Of a stretch of DNA of 52,583 nt, positions 1 through 7,745 are shown in pieces. Under the pieces are notes generated by a model. It searched no databases. It was given only the letters and a program-made list of their open reading frames with translations, and had not been told where the DNA came from. Within the stretch, counting starts at the first letter, position 1. Each line of letters begins with the position of its first letter. The DNA is from Nitrospira sp. SG-bin1 (GTDB lineage Bacteria; Nitrospirota; Nitrospiria; Nitrospirales; Nitrospiraceae). Made by a program: the position numbers and the translations under genes. The stretch spans positions 1 to 52,583 of the forward strand of contig LVWS01000001.1 of assembly GCA_002083365.1 (NCBI GenBank), read 5' to 3'.

Positions 1-49
1 CTTCGTCTTTTACACAGAGAAGATTACATCACCTCCTGAGACCCTTCTA

Positions 50-78
50 TTGACGGTCCCTTGTGAGAATGATACGAT
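50..78 (+). promoter_or_regulatory. Putative sigma70 promoter of ilvBNC
   Basis: TTGACG at 50-55 and TACGAT at 73-78 are separated by exactly 17 bases. This puts the start site near base 85 and gives a leader of about 115 bases before ilvB. The boxes were found by eye and have not been tested. Confidence 0.5.
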
Positions 79-131
79 CTTGAATCTTTCCCCTTGATTT
101 CAAACACATTTCTGCACGATGATGCGTGTTT

Positions 132-160
132 CGTGAGGGGTGCCGTTGTAACGGCTCACG
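132..160 (+). promoter_or_regulatory. Hairpin in the ilvB leader
   Basis: CGTGA (132-136) pairs with TCACG (156-160). Inside it GCCGTT (142-147) pairs with AACGGC (150-155) across a two-base loop. No T-run follows, so this is not an intrinsic terminator. It lies between the predicted promoter and the ilvB ribosome binding site and could be an mRNA structure element. Function is unknown. Confidence 0.35.
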
Positions 161-202
161 GTTGACTGTCAATCGTATGCGTGCGGTCGGAGGGAGGGTG
201 CC

Positions 203-1978
203 ATGAAGCTCACCGGTGCTGAAATCTTCATCGAATGCCTGAAGCGGGAAGGAGTGAAGACCATCTTCGCGCTTCCCGGCGGGGTCGTCTTGAAGATCTT
301 CGATACGCTCCACCAACAGAAAGATATTGAAGTGATCTTGACCCGGCATGAACAGGGTGCCGGCCATATGGCGGAAGGCTATGCGAAGGCGACGGGAAAA
401 GCCGGCGTGTGTTTGGTCACCTCCGGCCCCGGTATGACCAACGTCATTACGGCCTTGGCCGATGCCTACATGGATTCTGTTCCAGTGGTCTGTTTCAGCG
501 GCCAAGTACCGACCAGTTTGATCGGGAACGATGCCTTTCAGGAAGCCGATAACGTGGGGTTGAGCCGACCCTGCACGAAGTATAATTTTCTCGTCAAAGA
601 CGTGAACGATTTGGCGGCAACGATCAAAGAGGCGTTTTATATCGCAACGACCGGTCGCCCTGGGCCGGTTTTGGTCGACATTCCCAAAGATGTCTCCATG
701 GCCAAAGCTGAATTCACCTATCCGAATTCCGTCTCGATCCGAGGGTACAACCCGACTTACGACGGAAATAAATGGCAGATCAAGCAGGCGGCCGAAGCGA
801 TCATGAAAGCCAAGAAGCCGATCCTTTATGTCGGCGGCGGGGTGATCTTCTCGGGAGCCTCCCCGGAGTTGCTCGAATTGGCCGAGATGACCCAGATCCC
901 GGTGGACATGACGTTGATGGGGCTTGGCGCGTTTCCGGGAGAACATCCCTTGTCCATGGGGATGCTCGGGATGCACGGGACCTATCAGGCCAACATGGCC
1001 ATGCATTATTCGGATTTGGTGATCGCCGTCGGTGCACGGTTTGACGACCGGGTGACAGGAAAAGTGTCGGAGTTTTGTCCCTATGCGAAAGTGATTCACG
1101 TCGATATCGATCCGACTTCCATTCGGAAGAACATTCATGTCGACATTCCGATCGTGGGCGACTGTAAGACGGTGCTGCGTGAGCTGAATCAGATCTTGCG
1201 CGCGACGGTCAACGGGGAACAGAAAGATCTTCGCAAACCCTGGTGGGATCAGATCCGGGAATGGCAACAGGCCCATCCGTTGACCTATCACCAGGAAAAT
1301 GACGGGCCGATCAAGCCGCAGCAGGTGGTCAAGCGGCTGTATGAACTGACCAAGGATCGAGATCCCATCGTCTCGACGGATGTCGGACAACACCAAATGT
1401 GGGCCGCCCAGTATTTCAAGTTGGCCAAGCCCAACCGCTGGCTCACCTCGGGCGGGCTTGGCACGATGGGGTTCGGATTTCCCGCCGCAATGGGGGCGCA
1501 AGCCGCATTCCGGGACCGACTGGTCCTGTGTATTGCGGGAGACGGCAGTGTGCAGATGAACATGCAGGAAATGGCGACCGCTGTCGTGAACAAACTGCCG
1601 GTGAAGATCATTGTGCTGAACAATGGGTTCCACGGCATGGTGCGGCAATGGCAGGATCTCTTCTACGAAGGGCGCTATGCGTCGAGCTACCTCGATACCA
1701 CGCCGGATTTCGTCAAACTGGCCGATGCCTACGGAGCAGTTGGATTGCGGGTGAAGACGATCGGCGACTTGGATGCCGTCCTGAAAGAAGCTTTGGCAAC
1801 GGATAAGCCCGTCATCGTGGACGTGCCGACCTATCCCTATGAAAATTGTTATCCGATGATCCCGGCCGGCGGCTGCAACCATGAGATGATCCTGGAGGAT
1901 CCGCCGGAGTTGAAGAAGAAGCAATCCGGTGCGGCAAAGGTGACGCCGGAAGATAAAGATACGGTGCTCACCGCATAA
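203..1978 (+). CDS. ilvB: Acetolactate synthase, large (catalytic) subunit
   Basis: This thiamine-diphosphate enzyme condenses two pyruvates to 2-acetolactate, or pyruvate with 2-oxobutyrate, as the first common step to valine, leucine and isoleucine. The 591 residues are the usual length. The N-terminal half carries the HEQGA segment with the catalytic glutamate near residue 50 and a TSGPG motif. The middle domain is the FAD-binding type. The C-terminal domain has the GDGS...NNG thiamine-diphosphate/Mg motif near residues 446-475. The ATG is preceded by a GGAGGGAGG ribosome binding site. It is the first gene of ilvB-ilvN-ilvC, and the small subunit follows about 70 bases downstream. The 661-residue reverse-strand frame over it is a codon-usage shadow. 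Confidence 0.97.
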   Translation: MKLTGAEIFIECLKREGVKTIFALPGGVVLKIFDTLHQQKDIEVILTRHEQGAGHMAEGYAKATGKAGVCLVTSGPGMTNVITALADAYMDSVPVVCFSGQVPTSLIGNDAFQEADNVGLSRPCTKYNFLVKDVNDLAATIKEAFYIATTGRPGPVLVDIPKDVSMAKAEFTYPNSVSIRGYNPTYDGNKWQIKQAAEAIMKAKKPILYVGGGVIFSGASPELLELAEMTQIPVDMTLMGLGAFPGEHPLSMGMLGMHGTYQANMAMHYSDLVIAVGARFDDRVTGKVSEFCPYAKVIHVDIDPTSIRKNIHVDIPIVGDCKTVLRELNQILRATVNGEQKDLRKPWWDQIREWQQAHPLTYHQENDGPIKPQQVVKRLYELTKDRDPIVSTDVGQHQMWAAQYFKLAKPNRWLTSGGLGTMGFGFPAAMGAQAAFRDRLVLCIAGDGSVQMNMQEMATAVVNKLPVKIIVLNNGFHGMVRQWQDLFYEGRYASSYLDTTPDFVKLADAYGAVGLRVKTIGDLDAVLKEALATDKPVIVDVPTYPYENCYPMIPAGGCNHEMILEDPPELKKKQSGAAKVTPEDKDTVLTA

Positions 1979-2047
1979 GAGAAAGTGTTGAGCGCCGAGT
2001 GAATCGTGTACTCGGTCCTCAGTACTCAGCACACGAGATTAGAAAAG

Positions 2048-2566
2048 ATGGAACACATCATTTCAGTCACCGTTGAAAATAAATTCGGGGTCTTGTCACG
2101 AGTCGCAGGGCTCTTCAGCGGCCGTGGATTCAACATCGAGAGCTTGTCGGTCGCCCCGACGCTCGATCCGTCCATGTCGCAGATGACGATTGTGACGTCG
2201 GGTGACGAGCGGATCATCGAGCAGATCGTGAAGCAGTTGAATAAACTCATCGACGTCATCAAAGTCGTGGATTTGAACGAAACGGAGTTTGTTTCACGAG
2301 AGACGGCGATCATCAAGGTGCACACGAAGGATGCGGATCGGGCCGAGGCGCTCAGAATCGTGGATATCTTTCGAGCAAACGTGATCGATTCGACACCGAG
2401 CACGTACACTATCGAGGTCTCGGGTGACCCCAAGAAGATTGAAGCGATCATCAACTTGCTTCAGCCGCTCGGGATCAAAGAGTTGGTCCGCACCGGACGC
2501 GTGGCCGTCGCCCGGGAACCGGTCCGTCCGGCTGCGATTCAAGCGAAGAAGGTGGCCCGCGACTGA
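2048..2566 (+). CDS. ilvN: Acetolactate synthase, small (regulatory) subunit
   Basis: Regulatory partner of IlvB that confers valine feedback sensitivity and stimulates the catalytic subunit in this family. The protein is 172 residues. An N-terminal ACT domain (about residues 3-75) begins with the family-typical VTVENKFGVLSRVAGLFSGR, and a second ACT-like half follows. The frame stays open up to base 2006, but homologues start at the MEHIISVTVEN methionine, so 2048 is chosen. The ribosome binding site is weak (GATTAGAAAAG), which may indicate translational coupling or low expression. It sits between ilvB and ilvC. The symbol ilvH would be equivalent. Confidence 0.95.
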   Translation: MEHIISVTVENKFGVLSRVAGLFSGRGFNIESLSVAPTLDPSMSQMTIVTSGDERIIEQIVKQLNKLIDVIKVVDLNETEFVSRETAIIKVHTKDADRAEALRIVDIFRANVIDSTPSTYTIEVSGDPKKIEAIINLLQPLGIKELVRTGRVAVAREPVRPAAIQAKKVARD

Positions 2567-2632
2567 TATTCTGCTTCGTGCGTCAGTTTTGCTAGATAGC
2601 TCTATGCTGGTAAGATGAGAGAAAGGGGCGTC

Positions 2633-3646
2633 ATGAAAATTTACTATGATAAGGATGCCGATATTCAGCAGATCCGAAACAAGACCGTGGCCGTGATCGG
2701 CTACGGCAGCCAGGGCCATGCCCATGCGCTCAACCTGAAAGAAAGCGGTGTGTCGGTCGTGATTGGGTTGCGTGAGGGTGCCTCGTGGAAAAAAGCCGAA
2801 CAGAGCGGACTCAAGGTCATGCCCGTCGCGGATGCCGTGAAGACGTCCGATGTCGTGATGATTTTGGCGCCCGATGAAGCCCAAGCCGCTATCTATCGGC
2901 AGGAGGTGGCGCCCAATCTTAAGGCAGGATCCTATTTGGCGTTCGGACATGGTTTCAATATTCACTTCGGGCAGATTGTGCCGCCGGCCTCCGTCAACGT
3001 CTTCATGGTTGCTCCCAAGGGCCCAGGACATCTCGTCCGTTCCGAGTACATGAAGGGCAGCGGGGTGCCGTGCCTCCTGGCGATCCATCAGGATCCCAGC
3101 GGGACCACGAGGCAGGTAGGATTGGCCTACGCAAGTGCGATCGGCGGTGGACGCGCCGGTGTCATCGAAACGAATTTTCGCGAGGAAACCGAGACCGATC
3201 TCTTCGGTGAACAGGCCGTGCTCTGCGGCGGCTTGACGTCGTTGATCCAAGCCGGGTACGAGACGCTGGTCGAAGCCGGGTACTCGCCGGAGATGGCCTA
3301 CTTCGAGTGTTTGCATGAGGTGAAGCTCATCGTCGATTTGATTTATCAAGGCGGGATCGCCAACATGCGCTACTCGATCAGCACGACGGCGAAATACGGG
3401 GATGTGACCAGAGGTCCTCGCGTGGTGACTGAACAGACGAAGCAGGAGATGAAAAGGATTCTCGAAGAAATCCAGACAGGACGGTTTGCCAAAGAATGGG
3501 TCTTGGAGAATCAAGCCAATCGACCGGTGTACAATGCGCTCCTTGCCAAAGGAGAAGCCCATCCCATCGAAGCCGTCGGAGCGAAGCTTCGGGGGATGAT
3601 GCCGTGGCTTAAGAAAGATCAGTTGGTTGATAAAACCAAGAACTAG
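2633..3646 (+). CDS. ilvC: Ketol-acid reductoisomerase (NADP+)
   Basis: Converts 2-acetolactate to 2,3-dihydroxyisovalerate and the acetohydroxybutyrate analogue likewise, the second step of branched-chain amino acid synthesis. The protein is 337 residues, a short class I enzyme. It shows a GYGSQGHAHALNL Rossmann nucleotide-binding motif near residues 24-36 and the metal-binding acidic segment ETETDLFGEQ in the C-terminal knotted domain. The start at 2633 follows AAAGGGGCGTC and gives the conserved MKIYYDKDAD N-terminus; the open frame extends six codons further upstream. It completes the ilvBNC operon. No clear terminator is visible after it. Confidence 0.97.
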   Translation: MKIYYDKDADIQQIRNKTVAVIGYGSQGHAHALNLKESGVSVVIGLREGASWKKAEQSGLKVMPVADAVKTSDVVMILAPDEAQAAIYRQEVAPNLKAGSYLAFGHGFNIHFGQIVPPASVNVFMVAPKGPGHLVRSEYMKGSGVPCLLAIHQDPSGTTRQVGLAYASAIGGGRAGVIETNFREETETDLFGEQAVLCGGLTSLIQAGYETLVEAGYSPEMAYFECLHEVKLIVDLIYQGGIANMRYSISTTAKYGDVTRGPRVVTEQTKQEMKRILEEIQTGRFAKEWVLENQANRPVYNALLAKGEAHPIEAVGAKLRGMMPWLKKDQLVDKTKN

Positions 3647-3789
3647 GGATGGTTGAAACAGACTGTCGGTGTCGTTTTTGTATCGTGCAACGGTTCTGCG
3701 AAGCGCTATGGCATGTGCGTCGTCGGCTCACTGCTGCAACTGTGCTGGATAGCTCGTTCGAACACCTCTCGTAGAGTGAGGCAAATTCT

Positions 3790-4440
3790 GTGGCGGATCG
3801 TGCAGTCGGTATCCCCTTTGCCAAAGAAGGAATTCCCTTCATCGCGGTGCCCGCCGGCATTACACTATTGACTGCATCGCTGGGCTGGCCGGTCGTCGCA
3901 TGTGTCGGTGCCGTCGCGACGGTGTTCTCTGCCTGGTTCTTTCGCAATCCAGCCAGAGTCATACCGCAGGGTCCCAATCTGGTGGTGGCTCCCGGCGATG
4001 GGAAAGTCATCGCCATCGAAGAAGAGTTCGAGCCACGCTACTTGAAAGAGCGCAGTGTGCGGCTTACGATTTTTTTGAATGTTTTCGATGTCCACATCAA
4101 TCGGATGCCTTGTGACGGAGTGGTCGAGGATGTGCAGTACCAACCGGGTCTGTTCCTGGTCGCCAGCAAGCCGGAAGCGACGTTGCGGAACGAACAGAAC
4201 GCCGTGATGATCAAGACAGGCGACGGTATCAAGGTGTTGTGTGTGCAAGTGGCGGGCTTGATCGCCCGGCGCATCGTGTGTTGGATCTCGCCGCGGGACC
4301 GGGCGATCCGAGGCGAACGGTATGGGTTGATTCGTTTTGGGTCGCGTATGGATACCTTTCTGCCGATCGGCACGAAGATTCGCGTGGCGGTGGGCGATCG
4401 TGTGAACGGCGGTGCCACCATCATTGGAGAGTTGCCATGA
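3790..4440 (+). CDS. psd: Phosphatidylserine decarboxylase proenzyme, short form
   Basis: Decarboxylates phosphatidylserine to phosphatidylethanolamine at the membrane. The protein is 216 residues, the length of the short, archaeal-type family. An N-terminal hydrophobic stretch (about residues 15-45) is followed by the FRNPAR and VAPGDGKV motifs, the DVHINRMP histidine motif, and a C-terminal RFGSRMD motif. In this family the chain self-cleaves at the serine of that Gly-Ser to give the pyruvoyl cofactor. The start is GTG at 3790. The stop overlaps the pssA start (ATGA), so product and substrate enzymes are translationally coupled. Confidence 0.93.
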   Translation: MADRAVGIPFAKEGIPFIAVPAGITLLTASLGWPVVACVGAVATVFSAWFFRNPARVIPQGPNLVVAPGDGKVIAIEEEFEPRYLKERSVRLTIFLNVFDVHINRMPCDGVVEDVQYQPGLFLVASKPEATLRNEQNAVMIKTGDGIKVLCVQVAGLIARRIVCWISPRDRAIRGERYGLIRFGSRMDTFLPIGTKIRVAVGDRVNGGATIIGELP

Positions 4441-5243
4441 AGACGGCAGGCTTCAAAAATTCGTTTGGGAAAGACGGGAAACGGCGGAAAGCCGCCATGC
4501 ATCTCATTCCGAACCTGTTCACCACAGGGAATTTGTTTTGCGGCGTCTTTGCGATCCTGTCCGTCTTCAACGCCAACTATGTGGAAGCGGCCATCGCGAT
4601 TCTCGTCGCGATGATTTTCGACGTTCTGGACGGGAAGTCGGCCAGATTGACCAACAGTACGAGCCAGTTCGGGCTGGAGTATGACTCGCTGTCAGATGTT
4701 GTGTCATTCGGCGTCGCACCGGGCCTGTTGATCTATTCGTGGGCGTTGAGCGGACAAGGGACGTTCGGGGTGGCCGTCATGTTCGCCTATGTGGCCATGG
4801 GAGCCGTGCGGTTAGCGCGATTCAACTCGACCGTTGCGCTGTCAGACGGCAAGTACTTTACCGGTTTGGCTATTCCGGCCGCCGCCGGGGTGGTGGCGTC
4901 CCTCGTGGTCTTCGATCATTACCTTCTCAAGATGGGAGGGGACGTCAGGCCGATCGTGGTCCTGCTCATGACGCTGGCACTCTCCTTTTTGATGGTCAGC
5001 ACGATCAAATATCGTAGTTTCAAGGAACTGAAATTCAAAGGGCACCGGCAGATTACCTACCTGGTCTGGGGTATTCTGACGCTGATGCTGGTGGCAGCCT
5101 GGCCGGCGGTTATGTTATTTGTCATCTTCGCCGGCTATGCGTTGATGGGTCCGGTCGAAAAAGTTTTTTCACTGATTGCTCCGGCCGCCGGGAAAAAGGG
5201 TATCGGAAAGGTAGAACCTCCGCCGATCGAATCGAACTCATAA
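4437..5243 (+). CDS. pssA: CDP-diacylglycerol-serine O-phosphatidyltransferase
   Basis: Makes phosphatidylserine from CDP-diacylglycerol and serine in the membrane and so supplies Psd. The 268 residues contain the CDP-alcohol phosphatidyltransferase signature DG-x2-AR-x8-G-x3-D-x3-D, with D65, G66, A69, R70, G79, D83 and D87 all present, plus several hydrophobic helices. The start overlaps the psd stop in ATGA. The open frame extends to 4239 only as a shadow inside psd. A short C-terminal tail after the last membrane helix is proline and lysine rich. Confidence 0.94.
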   Translation: MKTAGFKNSFGKDGKRRKAAMHLIPNLFTTGNLFCGVFAILSVFNANYVEAAIAILVAMIFDVLDGKSARLTNSTSQFGLEYDSLSDVVSFGVAPGLLIYSWALSGQGTFGVAVMFAYVAMGAVRLARFNSTVALSDGKYFTGLAIPAAAGVVASLVVFDHYLLKMGGDVRPIVVLLMTLALSFLMVSTIKYRSFKELKFKGHRQITYLVWGILTLMLVAAWPAVMLFVIFAGYALMGPVEKVFSLIAPAAGKKGIGKVEPPPIESNS

Positions 5244-5280
5244 CCGGCGGACGACAATGGGAGGAACGGTAGGGTTGTGA

Positions 5281-5556
5281 GCGGCGAAGACGAGGAGTAG
5301 TACGCGAGTCGTCTAGAAATTAGGGCGGTGCAGATGCTGAAGAGAGCTGGTGGGTGGTGCAAACCAGCCTAGACGTCGCCGAACTCGCCTCCGAGCCGAA
5401 TCTCCGAACGTGAAGTAGGAGATTCCGTCTTGCCTCCGTAAGAGGCAGAATGAAGGGTTTGATGACCCGCCGGTCATCGGGCTAAATCAGGGTGGTACCA
5501 CGGAGTGCGTGAAGCCTTCGTCCCTGGATACGACGGGATGAGGGCTTTTGTTTTTT
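5281..5556 (+). promoter_or_regulatory. T-box leader with CUC (Leu) specifier, controlling leuA
   Basis: T-box RNAs sense uncharged tRNA by codon-anticodon pairing and by contact with the tRNA 3' end. The hallmarks appear in order. AGTA (5296-5299) lies opposite GAA-CTC-GC (specifier CTC at 5384-5386), which reads as leucine. The stem I apical consensus AGAGAGCTGG...GGTGCAAACCAGC is at 5341-5369. A stem III hairpin TGCCTC/GAGGCA is at about 5431-5448. The T-box core AGGGTGGTACCACGG is at 5489-5503, and its TGGT would pair with the ACCA end of tRNA. An intrinsic terminator follows. All elements are visible directly. The inferred target is leuA, which starts at 5737. Confidence 0.93.
5512..5556 (+). 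terminator. T-box intrinsic terminator (leuA attenuator)
   Basis: AAGCCTTCGTCCC (5512-5524) pairs with GGGATGAGGGCTT (5535-5547), allowing G-U pairs, and a run of T with one G follows to 5556. The 5' arm lies just after the antiterminator core, as in class I transcriptional T-boxes, so uncharged tRNA-Leu would favour read-through. Confidence 0.88.
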
Positions 5557-5722
5557 ACAAGCTGCTGAAAAAGCCTTCCCGCTCGTTCTCATTCGCGTGC
5601 CTTCCAGCGACGTATCGAAGGTACGCCTCAATCGTCCCGCTCCTTGCGGCCCTGAGAGGGAGTAGGCGTATCTCGGTGCGCTGGATGGGCGGGTGAGAAA
5701 GTAGGACTTTTGAGCAGCTTGT
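5557..5722 (+). repeat. 166-bp MITE-like inverted-repeat element in the leuA leader
   Basis: The left end ACAAGCTGCTGAAAAAGCCT (5557-5576) is an imperfect inverted copy of the right end (5703-5722, AGGACTTTTGAGCAGCTTGT), with three mismatches in 20. Inner arms GGTACGCCT and AGGCGTATC extend the palindrome. No coding capacity is seen. A related but truncated left end occurs at about 14825-14870. It lies between the T-box terminator and the leuA ribosome binding site, so it is transcribed as part of the leader. Confidence 0.65.
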
Positions 5723-5736
5723 ATCGGAGGTTGAGC

Positions 5737-7284
5737 ATGGCACGCATGATCAGAATTTTCGATACGACCTTGAGAGACGGTGAGCAATCGCCCGGCGCCA
5801 GTATGAACGTAGAAGAAAAAGTCATGGTGGCCAAACAACTGGCCCGGCTCGGCGTCGATATCATTGAAGCGGGATTTGCTTATAGTTCGCCTGGAGATTT
5901 CGAGGCGGTGCGGCGGATCGCACAGGAAGTCGAAGGACCGACGATCTGTAGTTTGGCGCGGGCCCGCCCCGAAGATATCGATCGGGCATGGGAGGCCTTG
6001 AAAGGGGCCCCGAAAGTCCGCATCCATACGTTCCTCTCCACGTCGGATATTCATTTGAAGCATCAATTTCGGATGACGAGGGAACAGGCCAAGCAGCGTG
6101 CCGTGGAAATGGTCCGGCGGGCGCGAGGGTATGTCGATGATGTTGAATTTTCTCCCATGGATGCCAGCCGATCGGATCCCTCGTTCCTCTACGAGGTCAT
6201 TGAGGCGGTCATCGCCGCCGGAGCCGGCACCGTGAATATCCCGGATACGGTCGGGTACGCCGTCCCACAAGAATTCGGCGCCCTGATCGAGGGGATTTGC
6301 AACAAGGTTCCCAATGCCAAACAAGCCGTAATTTCCGTCCATTGCCACAACGATCTGGGTGTCGCGGTGGCGAACAGCTTGGCGGCGATCATGAATGGAG
6401 CGGGCCAGGTGGAATGTACGATCAATGGCATCGGGGAGCGAGCGGGCAACACGTCTTTGGAAGAAATTGTCATGGGTCTTCGGACAAGGAAGGATTTCTA
6501 CCAGGCTGATACCAGGATCCGGACCGAAGAGATTGCGAAGACCAGCCGCCTGGTCAGCAAGATCACGGGGATGGTGGTGCAGCCCAATAAGGCGATCGTG
6601 GGGGCGAACGCCTTTGCCCACACGTCAGGCATTCATCAGGATGGCTTGCTCAAAGAGAAGACGACCTATGAAATCATGCGCCCGGAATCGATTGGATTGG
6701 TTGAAAGCCAGATGGTGATGGGCAAGTTGTCCGGGCGTCATGCCTTTCGGCAGCGTTTGGAGGAGTTGGGGTACAAGCTCGGCGAAGTGGAAGTCAACCA
6801 CGCCTTCGAGCGGTTTAAAAAACTTGCCGATCAAAAGAAAGAGATCTTTGAGGAGGATCTCGAAGTCATTGTCTCCGAAGAGTTGTCGAAAATGGCCGAG
6901 CGCATCGCCTTAAAGACGCTTCGGGTGTCGAGCGGAACGGATCAGGTTCCAGCCGCCACGGTCGAACTGGAAATCGACGGCACCTCCGTCGTTCAAACCG
7001 GGACCGGCGATGGGCCTGTGGATGCCGTGTACCGTACTATTGCGGCCATGACACAGACGAAGAGCAAGTTGCTGATGTATGTCGTGAAGGCCATCACCGG
7101 TGGGACCGACGCACAGGGCGAAGTGTCAGTGCGGGTGCAAGAAGATGGTCGGACGGTCACAGGTCACGGCGCCGACACCGATATCATCACGGCCTCTGCT
7201 CGAGCCTATATCAGCGCCCTGAATAAGCTGGCCTACCTGGCGACGAAACAGGCCCAAGGGGAACAGAAGGTGAACTTGATTTGA
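5737..7284 (+). CDS. leuA: 2-isopropylmalate synthase
   Basis: Condenses acetyl-CoA with 2-oxoisovalerate, the first committed step to leucine. The protein is 515 residues. The TIM-barrel domain opens with FDTTLRDGEQSPGASM. It has the metal/active-site HCHNDLG segment near residue 205, and GIGERAGN shortly after. The C-terminal third is the LeuA allosteric (leucine-binding) domain, ending in the ITASARAYISALN type sequence. The ATG at 5737 follows CGGAGG with good spacing; an in-frame TTG at 5710 lies inside the inverted-repeat element and is unlikely. Expression is predicted to depend on the upstream leucine T-box. leuC and leuD are not in the window. Confidence 0.96.
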   Translation: MARMIRIFDTTLRDGEQSPGASMNVEEKVMVAKQLARLGVDIIEAGFAYSSPGDFEAVRRIAQEVEGPTICSLARARPEDIDRAWEALKGAPKVRIHTFLSTSDIHLKHQFRMTREQAKQRAVEMVRRARGYVDDVEFSPMDASRSDPSFLYEVIEAVIAAGAGTVNIPDTVGYAVPQEFGALIEGICNKVPNAKQAVISVHCHNDLGVAVANSLAAIMNGAGQVECTINGIGERAGNTSLEEIVMGLRTRKDFYQADTRIRTEEIAKTSRLVSKITGMVVQPNKAIVGANAFAHTSGIHQDGLLKEKTTYEIMRPESIGLVESQMVMGKLSGRHAFRQRLEELGYKLGEVEVNHAFERFKKLADQKKEIFEEDLEVIVSEELSKMAERIALKTLRVSSGTDQVPAATVELEIDGTSVVQTGTGDGPVDAVYRTIAAMTQTKSKLLMYVVKAITGGTDAQGEVSVRVQEDGRTVTGHGADTDIITASARAYISALNKLAYLATKQAQGEQKVNLI

Positions 7285-7347
7285 CGCGGAAGTCCACGGT
7301 ACAGTTTTATCTTTTCGTGATGCGGTTTGGACTAAGGGGGCTTATCG

Positions 7348-7710
7348 GTGTTCAAAGTGACGCTGGCGGATAGGCCCGAGTTCATGGCCGAGGACGATAC
7401 TCATTTGCGGGAGATTTTTCACCCTGCCAAGCATCAGCTCAAACTGAATTATAGTCTTGCCCACGGGACATTACCGTTCGGCCAACGCTCGAAGCGCCAT
7501 GTGCTGGCCTCGTCGGAGGTCTATTACTTCATCGCAGGACGGGGCCGCTTCACGATCGACGACCACGTCACCACGATCGAAGCCGGAACGACTGTCTATG
7601 TGCCCCCGGGAGGACAACAGTTCGTCGAAAATACCGGAGAGACCGATATCGAGTTTCTGTGCCTCGTCGATCCGGCCTGGCGGCTTGAGGACGAAAGGAT
7701 CCTGGAATAG
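7348..7710 (+). CDS. Small cupin-domain protein
   Basis: A single-domain cupin of 120 residues. Motif 1 is seen as RHVLASSEVYYFIAGRGRF and motif 2 as VPPGGQQFVENTG, so part of the metal-binding His/Glu set is present. Family members range from isomerases to sensors and the substrate cannot be inferred. It starts with GTG at 7348 and is inserted between leuA and leuB on the same strand with short gaps (63 and 35 bases), so it is probably co-transcribed with the leucine genes. Confidence 0.8.
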   Translation: MFKVTLADRPEFMAEDDTHLREIFHPAKHQLKLNYSLAHGTLPFGQRSKRHVLASSEVYYFIAGRGRFTIDDHVTTIEAGTTVYVPPGGQQFVENTGETDIEFLCLVDPAWRLEDERILE

Positions 7711-7745
7711 GCCTTGAGCCGAATGAGTCATCGAAAGGAGCAACC

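Noticed and set aside
47..2032. 661-residue reverse-strand frame over ilvB
   Set aside because: Mirror of a strongly coding gene, no family resemblance; a GC-codon shadow.
2294..3562. 422-residue reverse-strand frame over ilvN-ilvC
   Set aside because: Shadow of clearly coding genes.
5482..6621. 379-residue reverse-strand frame over the leuA leader and gene
   Set aside because: Overlaps the T-box and LeuA catalytic domain; no domain of its own.
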